28,052 nucleotides of DNA. Source: Asparagopsis taxiformis. Taxonomy: Eukaryota > Rhodophyta > Florideophyceae > Bonnemaisoniales > Bonnemaisoniaceae. This document shows positions 10,245 through 19,393 of this stretch, in pieces. The stretch spans positions 1 to 28,052 of the forward strand of contig JALQPE010002478.1 in the NCBI GenBank assembly GCA_030407315.1, read 5' to 3'. The notes beneath the pieces are model-generated. The model was given only the letters and a program-made list of their open reading frames with translations, had not been told where the DNA came from and did not search any database. The stretch's first letter is position 1. Each line of letters starts with the position of its first letter. The position numbers and the translations under genes are program-made.

Positions 10245-11321
10245 ATGAAGGCTCTCATTCTCGTCGGCGGCTATGGAACTCGTCTCCGCCCTCTAACGCT
10301 GTCCTGCCCAAAACCACTCGTCGATTTTTGCAACAAGGCAATCATCCTCCATCAAATTGAGGCTTTGGTCAAAGTTGGCGTCACTCATGTCGTTCTCGCC
10401 GTCAATTATCAACCTGAGAAGATGCGATCCTTCCTGGCCGAGCAGGAGAAACAACTCGGTATCACAATTTCCACCAGTCAAGAAGACGAGCCCCTCGGCA
10501 CTGCTGGGCCTATCAAGCTCGCAGAAAAGTTTCTCAACGACGGTGAACCCTTTTTCGTCCTCAATTCAGACGTATCATGTGAGTACCCGTTCGAACAGAT
10601 GATCGCATTTCAAAAAAAGACCAATGCCGGCGGCGTACTCCTCGCAACGCCCGTGGAAGACCCGTCCAAGTTTGGTGTCATCCTGTACGATGATCAGGGA
10701 AAGATCAAGAGCTTTGTTGAAAAACCGCAAAAGTTCATCTCCAGTTTTATCAACGCCGGAATCTACTACCTCACACCCGCCATATTTGACCGCATCCAAC
10801 TCAAGCCGACGTCGATCGAGAAGGAAATCTTCCCTACCATGGCCGATGAAGGCCTTCTCTACGTTATGGAACTCAAGGGTTTCTGGGCCGACATTGGTCA
10901 GCCCAAGGATTATCTCGCCGGTCAAACAATGCGTTTGGCCGCATTCGCCGAACAGGATCCCGATTTTCTCGCAACCGGCCCGGGCTATGTCGGTAATGTA
11001 CTTGTACACAAGTCGGCCATCGTTGCTGAAGGTTGTCTCATTGGCCCCAACGTCGTTGTTGGACCAGGTTGCGTTATCGGCTCTGGTAGTCGCATTCAGG
11101 GTTCTACCTTGTTGAAGGGTACCAAGGTTGGCGACCATTCCTACATCTCCAACTCAATTATTGGCTGGCACAGCAACATCGGCAAGTGGGTTCGTATTGA
11201 AAACAATTCAGTGTTCGGCGAAGACGTGACTGTGGGCTCGGAACTGCACGTGGACCAGTCTATTATTCTGCCACATAAAGGCGTCAAGAAAAACCTGAAT
11301 GCTGGTACCATCATCCTGTAA
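10245..11321 (+). CDS. GMPPB: Mannose-1-phosphate guanylyltransferase (GDP-mannose pyrophosphorylase, beta type)
   Basis: It makes GDP-mannose and pyrophosphate from mannose-1-phosphate and GTP in the cytosol. GDP-mannose feeds N-glycosylation, cell-wall mannans and other mannose- or fucose-containing glycans. The 358-residue protein is intact and of normal length. The N-terminal nucleotidyltransferase fold starts with GGYGTRLRPLTLSCPKPL (residues 8-25; the G-x-G-T-R-x-R-P-L-T signature with the catalytic Arg and Lys). FVLNSDV carries the metal-binding Asp (about residue 108), followed by FVEKP and NAGIYYL. From about residue 250 hexapeptide repeats form a left-handed beta-helix (GPNVVVGPGCVIGSGSRI). 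The C-terminus ends GTIIL, close to the usual family ending. The start is the first ATG, which abuts the conserved KALILVGG strand. No intron is present. Confidence 0.95.
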   Translation: MKALILVGGYGTRLRPLTLSCPKPLVDFCNKAIILHQIEALVKVGVTHVVLAVNYQPEKMRSFLAEQEKQLGITISTSQEDEPLGTAGPIKLAEKFLNDGEPFFVLNSDVSCEYPFEQMIAFQKKTNAGGVLLATPVEDPSKFGVILYDDQGKIKSFVEKPQKFISSFINAGIYYLTPAIFDRIQLKPTSIEKEIFPTMADEGLLYVMELKGFWADIGQPKDYLAGQTMRLAAFAEQDPDFLATGPGYVGNVLVHKSAIVAEGCLIGPNVVVGPGCVIGSGSRIQGSTLLKGTKVGDHSYISNSIIGWHSNIGKWVRIENNSVFGEDVTVGSELHVDQSIILPHKGVKKNLNAGTIIL

Positions 11322-11423
11322 CTTGTAAACTCTTTTTTCGGATTGCACATGTTTTCAGCTTACCATTTCCCTCACTTTGAATGAGTAATCAATGTAACAC
11401 ATAAAGAGTTGAAAATGAGCATG

Positions 11424-11876
11424 CTAACCTTGACGTATCTGTTCGCAAATCTGTTCAACAACGGTTCGAACGCGCCGCAGCACACTTTCATTCTCACTAC
11501 GACACGTTTGTGGTCCGAATGGTTTGTGCACAAAAGCGGCACCGCCGAGTACACATATTCTGTCCGGATGGTTGGGGTCAACGTCAGCTTGCATGCGCCT
11601 CTGTCGCAACGCGTCGAGTAATTGGGCGCAGGGAACGCCGTCAGATGAGGCTGTGCATGTCGGAAGGCTGGGCGGTTGTGATTGTAAAACAGTTTTGGTC
11701 ACCTCAAAAACCGTGTCCGGACTCAACAAATGTAGATGTGTCGCGGTTTGCAAAGCGAGCGTACCCGTCTCTGGGTCCACTGCATGCAGATAACCCACAT
11801 GAGTTTGGTTGGTGTGGGTGCGGACGGAAACGGCTGTATTCTCGAACGGCACGAGGTCTTCGTAGCTGGAACACAT
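11424..11876 (-). CDS. GEMIN6: Gemin6-like Sm-fold protein
   Basis: Gemin6 pairs with Gemin7 in the SMN complex, which loads Sm rings onto spliceosomal snRNAs. This 150-residue protein has the two parts expected. The first is an Sm-like N-terminal half (NTAVSVRTHTNQTHVGYLHAV, then DPETGTLAL, the GW/Y-x-x-x-VDP-x-x-x-x-I/L pattern). The second is a C-terminal domain with RICVLGGAAFVHKPFGPQTC followed by SENESVLRRV, which matches Gemin6's late P-x-G-P-x-x-C-x-S-x-N-E-x-x-L-x-R-V signature. The ATG at 11876 is chosen over the upstream frame extension because a TATA box (11919-11927) lies just before it. It converges on GMPPB with 102 bp between stops and diverges from the KH-protein gene. The call rests on motif memory, without alignment. 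An LSM-family protein of another kind is the alternative. Confidence 0.62.
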   Translation of the reverse strand: MCSSYEDLVPFENTAVSVRTHTNQTHVGYLHAVDPETGTLALQTATHLHLLSPDTVFEVTKTVLQSQPPSLPTCTASSDGVPCAQLLDALRQRRMQADVDPNHPDRICVLGGAAFVHKPFGPQTCRSENESVLRRVRTVVEQICEQIRQG

Positions 11877-11918
11877 GACGCAACTGTGTGCAGGGGAAAC
11901 GAACAAGGCGAAGCGCGC

Positions 11919-11927
11919 TTTAATATA
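11919..11927 (-). promoter_or_regulatory. TATA box of the Gemin6-like gene
   Basis: The minus strand reads TATATTAAA, 43 bases upstream of the chosen ATG at 11876. This spacing suits a transcript with a very short leader and supports the shorter start. Confidence 0.45.
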
Positions 11928-12125
11928 CAAAACTCTAAAATGGATGGCTACATCAACGGCAACGCTTTGCAATGACCGTACATGAATAATATGCTACTTG
12001 GTTGATATTTTTTTGAGGCAACAAACAAACACACTTGATTTGACCGTCGCAGTCGAACGTGTCAACCGCCGTAACAAGTCGGCAGCAGGCAGAGATTGTG
12101 CGTCGCGGTACGCGCACACGACGCG
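11928..12125. promoter_or_regulatory. Shared divergent promoter region (Gemin6-like / KHDC4-like)
   Basis: The two RNA-processing genes start about 250 bp apart on opposite strands. The spacer is the only place for both promoters. No TATA box is seen on the KHDC4 side. Confidence 0.4.
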
Positions 12126-13109
12126 ATGGAAGCGGGAGGGTCTGACGCGGGTCGACGCAAACGCAAATGGGACGAAGGGGCGCCGTCGCCGTCCAAGGCG
12201 ACGACGGATGCGGCGGCGGCGGCAGCAATAGCGGCGGCGAATCTGTCTCGTCTAGTGGCGTCGAAGAACGTCGCGCAACGCAAATCACAAGGCGAGGGCG
12301 TGGTGCGTGAGTTTGAAATCAACGACCATCCAGGCCGTCGTTTCGCGATGATGTCGGTGAATCTCAAGGCGGTCGAAACGCGCACAGGGGTGGTGATCGT
12401 CTCGAAAGGACGCTACATCGCGTCTGGCACAACGGCGCCGGACAATGCCGGCGAGAGCGATCGTAAATTGTTCCTCAAGATCAAGGGCCCGTCCGAACAG
12501 GCGGTGGCGGACGCGGTGGATATGCTGCAGAAAATTATGACGCGCGACGGCAAGGGAGATGCGGACCGCGTGTGGTGCGACATGGACGTCGCGTCAGCGC
12601 CGGGCTTTGATACGCTCGAGAGAATCTGCGGGCCGGACCGCGAGTATCTCAAGTATATCGAGCGCGAAAGTGGCGCGGAGATTTCGCTCACTGGAAAGGG
12701 AACGGTGGGGTATACGGGGCGGGATAATCTGCATCTGGCTGTTCATGCGCCAAATGTGGCGGCGCTGGGGAAGGCTATGACTTTGTGTTCGTCGCTGGTG
12801 CGAACGGTGCGTCCGGTGTTTAATGAGTATCGTACAAAGTATTTGGGGGAACGCGCTCGGGGACGAGGTATGGGCAGAGGATATGGTGGTCGAAGCGGTT
12901 GGTACAATGGTGGCGCTGCGTATGGCGCGCAGCAGTACCAACATGGCGATCAGCGTGGCGGAACACTTGTTGCCGAAGCGGCGCCTGCGTCTGCATCGGG
13001 CGGGATGTTTGGACAGGAAGCTCCGCCGCCACCTCCACCACCACCGGGTTTGCCTCCGCCACCACCGCCCCCTATGGCGCCGCCGCCACCACCTCCGCCA
13101 CCGGGGTGA
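12126..13109 (+). CDS. KHDC4: KHDC4/BLOM7-like KH-domain RNA-binding protein
   Basis: KHDC4-type proteins bind RNA through KH-like domains and are linked to pre-mRNA splicing in animals. The 327-residue protein starts MEAGGSDAGRRKRKWDEG; the RKRKWD motif is characteristic of the family's N-terminus. An alanine-rich stretch follows, then the first domain (VVREFEINDHPGRRF ... GVVIVSKGRYI ... KLFLKIKGPSEQAV). The second KH-like domain has ICGPDREYLKYIERESGAEI then LTGKGT, equivalent to the family's G-P-x-x-x-Y-L-x-x-I-x-x-E-T/S-G-A pattern. The tail is Gly/Arg-rich (GERARGRGMGRGYGGRSG) and ends in long proline runs coded by CCGCCA-like repeats (13021-13106). An upstream in-frame ATG at 12096 would add 10 residues; the 12126 start is preferred because the family N-terminus begins close to it. 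Intact, no intron. Confidence 0.82.
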   Translation: MEAGGSDAGRRKRKWDEGAPSPSKATTDAAAAAAIAAANLSRLVASKNVAQRKSQGEGVVREFEINDHPGRRFAMMSVNLKAVETRTGVVIVSKGRYIASGTTAPDNAGESDRKLFLKIKGPSEQAVADAVDMLQKIMTRDGKGDADRVWCDMDVASAPGFDTLERICGPDREYLKYIERESGAEISLTGKGTVGYTGRDNLHLAVHAPNVAALGKAMTLCSSLVRTVRPVFNEYRTKYLGERARGRGMGRGYGGRSGWYNGGAAYGAQQYQHGDQRGGTLVAEAAPASASGGMFGQEAPPPPPPPPGLPPPPPPPMAPPPPPPPPG

Positions 13110-13462
13110 GGGCGTGTATGTTTGCATTTGCTAGTTGGCGTAGAGAGGAGAAGAAAATTGTTACAAGTGATTGCGACATGAATTGAAGAGACGTCATTGT
13201 AAAGAGTGGCCAATGGGCATCTGGCATGCAAATCGTTTGGTAGAAAAATCACGTTTTTCCGACACATGTACCAATCAAAGTACGACTATCAAATTCGAAA
13301 ACTGTCTCGACCACCTGAATGTCGCAACCGCCAACGAGACCACATGACGCAGCCCCGTTCACATGTGCAACAAATCGCATTGCATGACATACTTAACATC
13401 CTTCCACGCCACCACCGTCGTTCGCCCGCCCGCCCTCCCGCCCATCATCCACACCCCAAATC
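13110..13462. other. Intergenic, malate dehydrogenase promoter side
   Basis: This 353-bp spacer separates two same-strand genes. The last ~100 bases are strongly C-rich with CA tracts, typical of leaders elsewhere in this window. No TATA box or gene was recognised. Confidence 0.35.
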
Positions 13463-14449
13463 ATGCTTCCACAAGCCCCAATTACCGTTTGCCTCACCGG
13501 TGCCGCCGGCCAAATCTCCTACGCCCTCCTCCCGCAACTGCTTAATGGCTCCATTTTCGGCAAGTCCCAACCGATCAACCTCCACCTCCTCGAAATTCCC
13601 CCCGCCCTCCCGGCGCTGGCCGGCGTCGTCATGGAGCTCGAAGACTGCGTCTATCCCCTGCTCAACTCGGTCCTCCAAACCGACGACGCCTCGCTCGCAT
13701 TCAAGGGCGCCAATGTCGCCATTCTCATCGGCGCTTTCCCGCGCAAAAAGGGCATGGAACGCACCGATCTGTTGGAGAGAAATGCGCGCATCTTCCAAAC
13801 CCAAGGCGCCGCCATTAATCAAGTCGCAGATCCCAATATTAAAATTCTCGTCGTCGGCAATCCCGCAAATACAAATGCACTCATCCTCCGTTACTTTGCC
13901 CCCAACATTCCGGACACCAATATCACCGCCCTCACAAGATTGGACCACAATCGCACCGTCGCCCAAATCGCAAAGCAGTTGAGTGTCTCCGTTTCCGACG
14001 TGTCCGGTGTGTGCATCTGGGGAAATCATTCCGCCACTCAGTATCCTGATGTCACCCGTGCGCAGGTCGCCGGTAGTCCCGTCTTGCCCCAATTGGGTGG
14101 TGAGGAGTTTCTCGCCGAGAAACTCATCCCGACCATTCAGAAACGTGGAGCCTCCGTCATCGCCGCTCGTGGACTCAGCTCCGCCTTGTCCGCCGCTACC
14201 GCAATTGCCGATCATCTGAGATCGTGGCTTATGGGCGATGATCAGGTCGTCAGTATGGCCGTTATTTCAGATGGAAGCTATGCAATTGAGAAAGGACTTT
14301 ACTTTTCATTCCCCGTCAGATGTACTGGCAATGCAAACTATCAAATCGTGCAGGACATTGACATCTCGGATTTCTCGATGCGCTATCTCCAAGCTACTTC
14401 TGCCGAACTGTGCTCCGAGAGAGAAGAGGCGCTCAAACTGCTGTCATAA
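13463..14449 (+). CDS. MDH1: Malate dehydrogenase, cytosolic type (NAD-dependent)
   Basis: It interconverts malate and oxaloacetate with NAD. The protein is 328 residues, normal for the cytosolic MDH1 clade, and lacks a targeting extension: MLPQAPITV runs straight into the Rossmann loop TGAAGQISYALL. Catalytic and binding residues are present: the substrate-binding Arg pair in PRKKGMERTDLL, the cofactor-side GNPANTNA, LTRLDHNR with the catalytic Asp and an Arg, and the proton-relay His in GVCIWGNHSATQYPD. The late segment VISDGSYAIEKGLYFSFPV matches the family. The ATG is the first in frame and sits just before the first beta strand. Intact, no intron. The downstream NDUFA6 gene converges, with 154 bp between stops. 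Confidence 0.95.
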   Translation: MLPQAPITVCLTGAAGQISYALLPQLLNGSIFGKSQPINLHLLEIPPALPALAGVVMELEDCVYPLLNSVLQTDDASLAFKGANVAILIGAFPRKKGMERTDLLERNARIFQTQGAAINQVADPNIKILVVGNPANTNALILRYFAPNIPDTNITALTRLDHNRTVAQIAKQLSVSVSDVSGVCIWGNHSATQYPDVTRAQVAGSPVLPQLGGEEFLAEKLIPTIQKRGASVIAARGLSSALSAATAIADHLRSWLMGDDQVVSMAVISDGSYAIEKGLYFSFPVRCTGNANYQIVQDIDISDFSMRYLQATSAELCSEREEALKLLS

Positions 14450-14603
14450 CTGCACATGTATCGTATCTCGTTCAACAACGCGCCAATTTTGCTCCAACTG
14501 CGCTTGTACAATGTGTGCCCTCAACTCCCTCCCCAGTCTACCTTTTGATAAAGTCGAGTGAATTCAACATTCATTTACGCCTCTCCTCATATATCCATCT
14601 ACA

Positions 14604-15278
14604 CTACATGATAGCACACGTCCCGCCCGCTTTCCCGCCTCGTTCCAACCGTTCGTTAGTGAAAATTTTGTTATCAACCGCGAATGAAGCAAACTTGGCC
14701 TCCTCTTCCTCCCTCCATCTCAAGTACTGCGGCCACGTCTGCAATTCACCGGGAATCAATCCGCGCTGTTTCCACGCATGCAGCAACGCGCTATGCTTGG
14801 CAGCCTCCTGATCTCCTTCACTACTGCCCGTGGCACGCACGACCTCATCCACACGCAGCTTATCTTTGTACGCCAAGATGTACTTGTAGACATGATGACG
14901 GCTCTTCCATTGTTCGCGGATCTCACGCAGCTCCTGACGCGCCTTGAACACCAGCATGTCGACGATGGCCGGGTCGCGCACGTCTGCATGCGCATGGAAT
15001 AGATCGCGGATCACGCCGCGTACCAACTGCTCTTCCTCGACAATTGTAAAATTGGCACGCATGGACGGCACATTACGCAGCGCTTGACGATATGTACGTA
15101 CCGCCAGTTTGGACGCTTCCGCAAGCGATTTGGATTGAACGGTGGCATCTTCTCCGCTACCACCCGTCGCCGTGTACCCCGATGTGTCCGCTCCGTATGT
15201 CCCCACCGCGACGCGTGCTCGCAGCGCCGGCGCCGCCGTTGATAACGTGCGCGATAAATTCTTTACGGGCGCCGCCAT
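14604..15278 (-). CDS. NDUFA6: Mitochondrial complex I LYR subunit NDUFA6 (B14)
   Basis: NDUFA6 is a LYR-motif accessory subunit on the matrix arm of NADH:ubiquinone oxidoreductase, where it binds the mitochondrial acyl-carrier protein. The 224-residue protein opens with an Arg/Ala/Ser-rich presequence (MAAPVKNLSRTLSTAAPALR). The LYR region reads AVRTYRQALRNVP (about residues 58-70), with Thr-Tyr-Arg in place of Leu-Tyr-Arg. A strongly family-like stretch follows, RDPAIVDMLVFKARQELREI then REQWKSRHHVYKYI. Animal and plant B14 proteins end soon after this. Here about 80 further residues follow, including WKQRGLIPGELQTWPQYLRW and EEEEAKF. Intact, no intron. Confidence 0.88.
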   Translation of the reverse strand: MAAPVKNLSRTLSTAAPALRARVAVGTYGADTSGYTATGGSGEDATVQSKSLAEASKLAVRTYRQALRNVPSMRANFTIVEEEQLVRGVIRDLFHAHADVRDPAIVDMLVFKARQELREIREQWKSRHHVYKYILAYKDKLRVDEVVRATGSSEGDQEAAKHSALLHAWKQRGLIPGELQTWPQYLRWREEEEAKFASFAVDNKIFTNERLERGGKAGGTCAIM

Positions 15279-15456
15279 TTCGATGGATTGCGAGCAGATG
15301 GTGGGAGAAACGGCAGTGCGATCGATCCCTTCTCTGCATGTAAATCATGTTCATCACATCTGCTACTCAGCGTTTTTGAAAATATTTTTAAATATTTTAA
15401 ATAACTTTGCAGCACACAGCTTTTCAACTCTCGCAGCAACTTTGCCGTTCTCACTG

Positions 15457-17334
15457 TCAGATCAAAGTCATCTCCACCAGCCCATCTACCTGTTCACGGC
15501 CGTCTTCATCTATCTCAAACTCTGCCACAGCTCGCTCTGTCAGTAACAGAAGATCTATTATTGCGCTCTCGTTACCCTCTTCATAAACTGATTTTCTATA
15601 CAGCTGTTCAGCTACCGAGGCATCTGCTTTCAGTCCCGGTGCACCATAATTGAACAAAAGCGCAAGCTGGCATAACGCGCTGCAATCATTGCTTCTCTTC
15701 ACAATTCCACATTTTTCAAACAGCTCGAGAGCACGAATCGCATCGACTTCCACTCCATCTACGCCCTTGCTCAATAGCACAGCAAGATTGAACGTTGCGT
15801 CGCTGCGACCATACAACTTACTTGCTTTCTCGTACAACTCTACAGCCCGAGCTGGATCAGGCCTTACTCCATCTGCACCGTTTTCGAGTAGCACTGCTAA
15901 GTTGAATGATGCCTCACAGTTGTCATAATAACGAACAACTTCTTCATATAGCTCTACAGCTCTAGCTGCATCCGGCCTAACTCCATCGGCGCCCCTGCTC
16001 AGCAGCACTGCGAGATCGAACATCGCATCACTTCGACCATGATCTTCTATGGCTCGTTCATAACATTTTACAGCCCGGGCAGCATTAGGTTTCACTCCGT
16101 CTGCACCATTTTCGAGCAGCACAGCTAGGTTGTATGACGCATCATAGTGATCATAATAGGCAACAACTTCTTCGTACAGTTCCACAGCTCGAGCTTTATC
16201 GACCTCCACCCCATCTGCACCGTTTTCAAGTAGCACTGCGAGGTTGAATGATGCATCACAGTGGTCATAATCATGAACAACTTCTTCATATAGCTCCACG
16301 GCGCGAGCTTTATCGACCTCCACTCCATCTGCTCCATTTTCCAGTAGCAAAGCTAAATTGAACAATGCGTCCATGCTATTAGAAATTTCTATAGCTTCCT
16401 CATATAAATCCACAGCTCGAGCTGCATCGGGCTGCACTTCATTTGCGCCGGTTTCAAGGAGTTTGGCTAGATTTACCATTGCTTGGATGTGGTCTAGACT
16501 GATTGCCCGTTCATATAGTGCCACAGCTCGACTTGCATCAGGCTGCACTTCATTTGCGCCGGTTTCAAGGAGTTTGGCTAGATTTACCATTGCTTCGATG
16601 TGGTCCAGACTGATTGCCCGTTCATATAGTGCCACAGCTCGACTTGTATCAGGTTGCACTTCATTTGCGCCGGTTTCAAGTAATTCGGCGAGGTTAAACA
16701 TTGCATCATCGTGTCCCAATGTAGAAGCCCATTCTAAAAGTTCCACTGCTCGAGGTGCATCGGCTTTCACTCCATAGCCACTAATCATGATCATGGCAAG
16801 CTGATTCATGGCATCACAGTGAGAGTTTACCGCAATGTTTTTCTCATGCAACTCTACAGCCCTAGCTATATTGCGCTTTATCCCTGACGCATAATTTCCA
16901 AACAAGTTTGCAAGTCTGAACATAGCGTCTCCGTGATTGACGTCAGCAATAACAGACTCGAAAAGATTGACAGCCCGAACATTATTCTCCCGTTTTCCAC
17001 ATCCATCTTCTTGCAGTAGACATGCCAACCGATACTTTGCACTATGATGATCATTTTCCGCGATACACATACCATATAAATCAGCTGCTTTGCGCACATC
17101 TTGCTCGACCTGTTCACTGCCATGTTCTAGCTCCAGCGCATAATGATACATGGTTGCGTCGCGGAATTTGGTCGACAGCGAGATTGAGAGTCGGACTGAG
17201 GAAAAGAAGCGAAGCGGCGTGCGCAAATGAACTACAGTTGTATCTCGGACATAGATTGGCAATTTACATAATTCGCAACGACGGGCTGGGGCTTTGAGAT
17301 GTCCTACACAGAAGCCGTAGGAGTGATGACACAT
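15457..17334 (-). CDS. Sel1-like repeat protein, 625 residues
   Basis: About 14 Sel1-like helical repeats of 36-38 residues run from about residue 80 to 600, with consensus RAVELYEEA...DAMFNLAVLLENGADGV. Sel1 repeats are protein-binding solenoids found in ER-associated degradation adaptors and signalling scaffolds; no specific role can be assigned. The short N-terminus is Cys/His-rich (CHHSYGFC then RRCELCKLPIYV), like the second half of a RING or RING-CH zinc site, so a first half could lie in an unseen upstream exon. The ATG at 17334 is the first in frame after a TGA at about 17368. The tail is acidic (FEIDEDGREQVDGLVEMTLI). Several repeats are nearly identical at DNA level with a 111-bp period. 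Intact frame. Confidence 0.85.
   Translation of the reverse strand: MCHHSYGFCVGHLKAPARRCELCKLPIYVRDTTVVHLRTPLRFFSSVRLSISLSTKFRDATMYHYALELEHGSEQVEQDVRKAADLYGMCIAENDHHSAKYRLACLLQEDGCGKRENNVRAVNLFESVIADVNHGDAMFRLANLFGNYASGIKRNIARAVELHEKNIAVNSHCDAMNQLAMIMISGYGVKADAPRAVELLEWASTLGHDDAMFNLAELLETGANEVQPDTSRAVALYERAISLDHIEAMVNLAKLLETGANEVQPDASRAVALYERAISLDHIQAMVNLAKLLETGANEVQPDAARAVDLYEEAIEISNSMDALFNLALLLENGADGVEVDKARAVELYEEVVHDYDHCDASFNLAVLLENGADGVEVDKARAVELYEEVVAYYDHYDASYNLAVLLENGADGVKPNAARAVKCYERAIEDHGRSDAMFDLAVLLSRGADGVRPDAARAVELYEEVVRYYDNCEASFNLAVLLENGADGVRPDPARAVELYEKASKLYGRSDATFNLAVLLSKGVDGVEVDAIRALELFEKCGIVKRSNDCSALCQLALLFNYGAPGLKADASVAEQLYRKSVYEEGNESAIIDLLLLTERAVAEFEIDEDGREQVDGLVEMTLI
16415..16735. 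repeat. 111-bp tandem repeats inside the Sel1 gene
   Basis: The marker ATTTGCGCCGGTTTCAAG recurs at 16441, 16552 and 16663, exactly 111 bp apart, with the surrounding bases nearly unchanged. Each unit encodes one 37-residue Sel1 repeat (GANEVQPD...AVALYERAISLDHI). A second near-repeat with the same spacing covers about 16190-16330. The similarity indicates recent unit duplication or gene conversion. Confidence 0.85.
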
Positions 17335-17783
17335 GTCAGTAATATGGATATTTTGATTTTCTTGCTGTCATGCGTTCATTGGCTGTGCCCCTTGACTATG
17401 CCACAAATATTCACTCCATTCAACATAAATTGACCAATCCCCAATTGATGTTCAACTCACGAGTTGTAACTCGCTCGCATTGCTGGCACAATGCAATCTC
17501 CCGAATGGCCACTTTACACCACTGTTAAACATATCACTCTCCTCAATCGCTTCCTTTGCATATCAAAATAACGTTATCCATCCCTGACTATACAATCATG
17601 ACGATCCTCTGCTTTCTATCTCTTCACATACTAGATCTGTATTTACCAAAATCGTCCGCCTGTTTATCTGTTGCATGTTGCCATTGTAGTTAATCGTGGT
17701 TTGAGTTTTTGTTGAGGTGGTTTTTTCCTGCCTCCTTTACTTCTACTCTCTGGTACCTGCGTTTAAATACACTCGATATCTCC
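17335..17783. other. Intergenic, AT-rich
   Basis: This stretch lies upstream of the Sel1 gene (-) and ends at the left copy of the inverted repeat. No gene, RNA or promoter motif could be recognised. Confidence 0.3.
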
Positions 17784-18014
17784 CTAGCTATGTTTTCTGT
17801 TTCATTGACTATGTCCAATTCCCAGCGATAAACAGCTTGCACCGCCAAAGTTTCCTAGTTAGCCAGTCAAAAAGAAAAGGTCTTCCATTAATTGGGTAGC
17901 ATTTGGCTGCGCCAAACGGAGTATTGAGAGGAAATACAGGAAAGATGATAATGGGCATAATAGAACCGAATTTGGGATCTCCATTTGAATCGCATTATTT
18001 GGAATGCGTGACAG
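17784..18014 (+). repeat. Left copy of a ~235-bp inverted repeat
   Basis: From CTAGCTATG at 17784 to GCGTGACAG at 18014 the sequence matches, in reverse complement, the two flanks of the retrotransposon (28052-28003 and 22717-22526). I estimate about 95% identity by eye; differences include a 6-bp length change near 17982. The outer limit may lie further left, because the right copy is cut off by the window's end. It could be a terminal repeat, a solo LTR or a short dispersed element; no coding content is evident. Confidence 0.85.
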
Positions 18015-19393
18015 CCATTTTCATTTGTAGTAACCTCTCTATACAGTTCCAGGGCGAGCACTTCACCAACATCCTCTCGTTCTACTCACTTTTTTGCGAA
18101 TAGTACTTCGTATGAAATCTTGAGTACTGCGCAAAGCATCTCAATTTTCCATGCAGATACTTCCGGGTACGAAGCTATACTCAACAGGAAGGTAACTATT
18201 AATTGTGGAATCTAGCACCCTAAACTACCTTGTTTGATTCAACTTCTTTTCTTTCGCAAAAAACTGCCTAGTATAATTGTCGCCACTGCATAAATTACCA
18301 CAAATCTCGGAGTTTAGGTGAAACCATGCTTTCGCACACCTAAACACCGAATCTAGCCAGAAATTGAATATGATTTATGGCTCGCAAGGAAGATATCCCT
18401 GATCTGAGCCTCGTAGTGAAACCTAGGAGGAGTGCCATTCCGAAGGAGGTCGTAAGCAAAGCGCTCGCGTGAGCAGTCTTTCAACCGAACCTATAGATAA
18501 TTTAGTGCATCAAGGGAAATTGAATTTCTGAAAGACATTAGCTTTGCATACGGGAACCATTGTGCCCCTTGCTTATTCTACGAGAAGAAATGCCCCCATG
18601 GATCCACGCAACGTTTTTCTACTTTCACAACCTTTTTATTCTTGTTTGTATTCTATCAACCTCTGCTTTCCATGTCAAACCTGAGCGAGTCACAATGTCT
18701 GCGCGTCATTGCAGACTCTCCTTTGGACCCAATCCACCTTCCTCCGGATTATACCATCGTCCATTTCAGTTACATCTACTATTTCTGGTCATAGATGCAA
18801 GCCTGACAGTAAATCCCTCAAACATTCCAATCCGATCCGTTCGGCACCCCTCATATGAATACCCGGCCTTCGCGTCTGTTTGTCATACTTTAAGAAATTA
18901 TGATTTTGACTGGCTCCGAGTCAGTCGGTCCAGAACATGAAAATAAGAAAAACGTGTCCACGTCGTACACAGCGTATCGATATAAATCCAACCGCTTACT
19001 ACCCGCGGCTCACGCGACAGTAGAGGTCTCGTAATGTCGTCCCGCAGCAAGCAGCGGTGCAACCGCATCATTGATTCATATGCTGAGATTGCGCAATGGA
19101 AACATACCTTTGACTCACGTAACATTGCTGTCATGAATCTTATTTCCTTCACGTCGCAAACAGAATCGGACACGCGCCTAACAGTACCAGTGCATCATCC
19201 GACAGGAAATTAATTCAACAAGAGGCAAGGTTTGCCCAGCAACTTGAATCTATTTACCAACCACAACCTCCAAGAAGGGTCACCCCTGCCAATAGATCAT
19301 TTAAGCACGCCTAATACGACACAAACTAGACGAATTAAGATAACGTCGATCTCCCTCTGCAACATAACTCCAAAGTTGAACAAAACGGCATCA
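18015..19393. other. Gene-poor region between repeat and SDR gene
   Basis: No gene was recognised in 1.4 kb. The longest open frame (18560-18940 +, 126 codons) has one hydrophobic segment (FHNLFILVCILSTSAF) but no family motif and an uneven composition, so it is not called. The DNA has the mixed, motif-free look of decayed sequence. Confidence 0.35.

Noticed and set aside
10575..11138. 187-codon minus-strand frame across GDP-mannose pyrophosphorylase
   Set aside because: Antisense shadow of a strongly conserved gene, with no motif of its own.
12594..13127. Arg/Trp-rich and Gly-rich minus-strand frames over the KHDC4 proline tail
   Set aside because: Low-complexity artefact of reading CCGCCA repeats in reverse.
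13445..14215. 256-codon open frame on the minus strand across malate dehydrogenase
   Set aside because: It is an antisense shadow of a clear MDH; its Gly/Asp-rich composition is what the reverse of C-rich coding DNA gives.
15380..15406. AT-rich palindrome-like tract (ATATTTTTAAATATTTTAAAT) as an origin or terminator
   Set aside because: Simple AT-rich sequence between two genes; nothing beyond composition supports a function.
18560..18940. 126-codon plus-strand frame with one hydrophobic segment
   Set aside because: No family resemblance, isolated in decayed-looking DNA.
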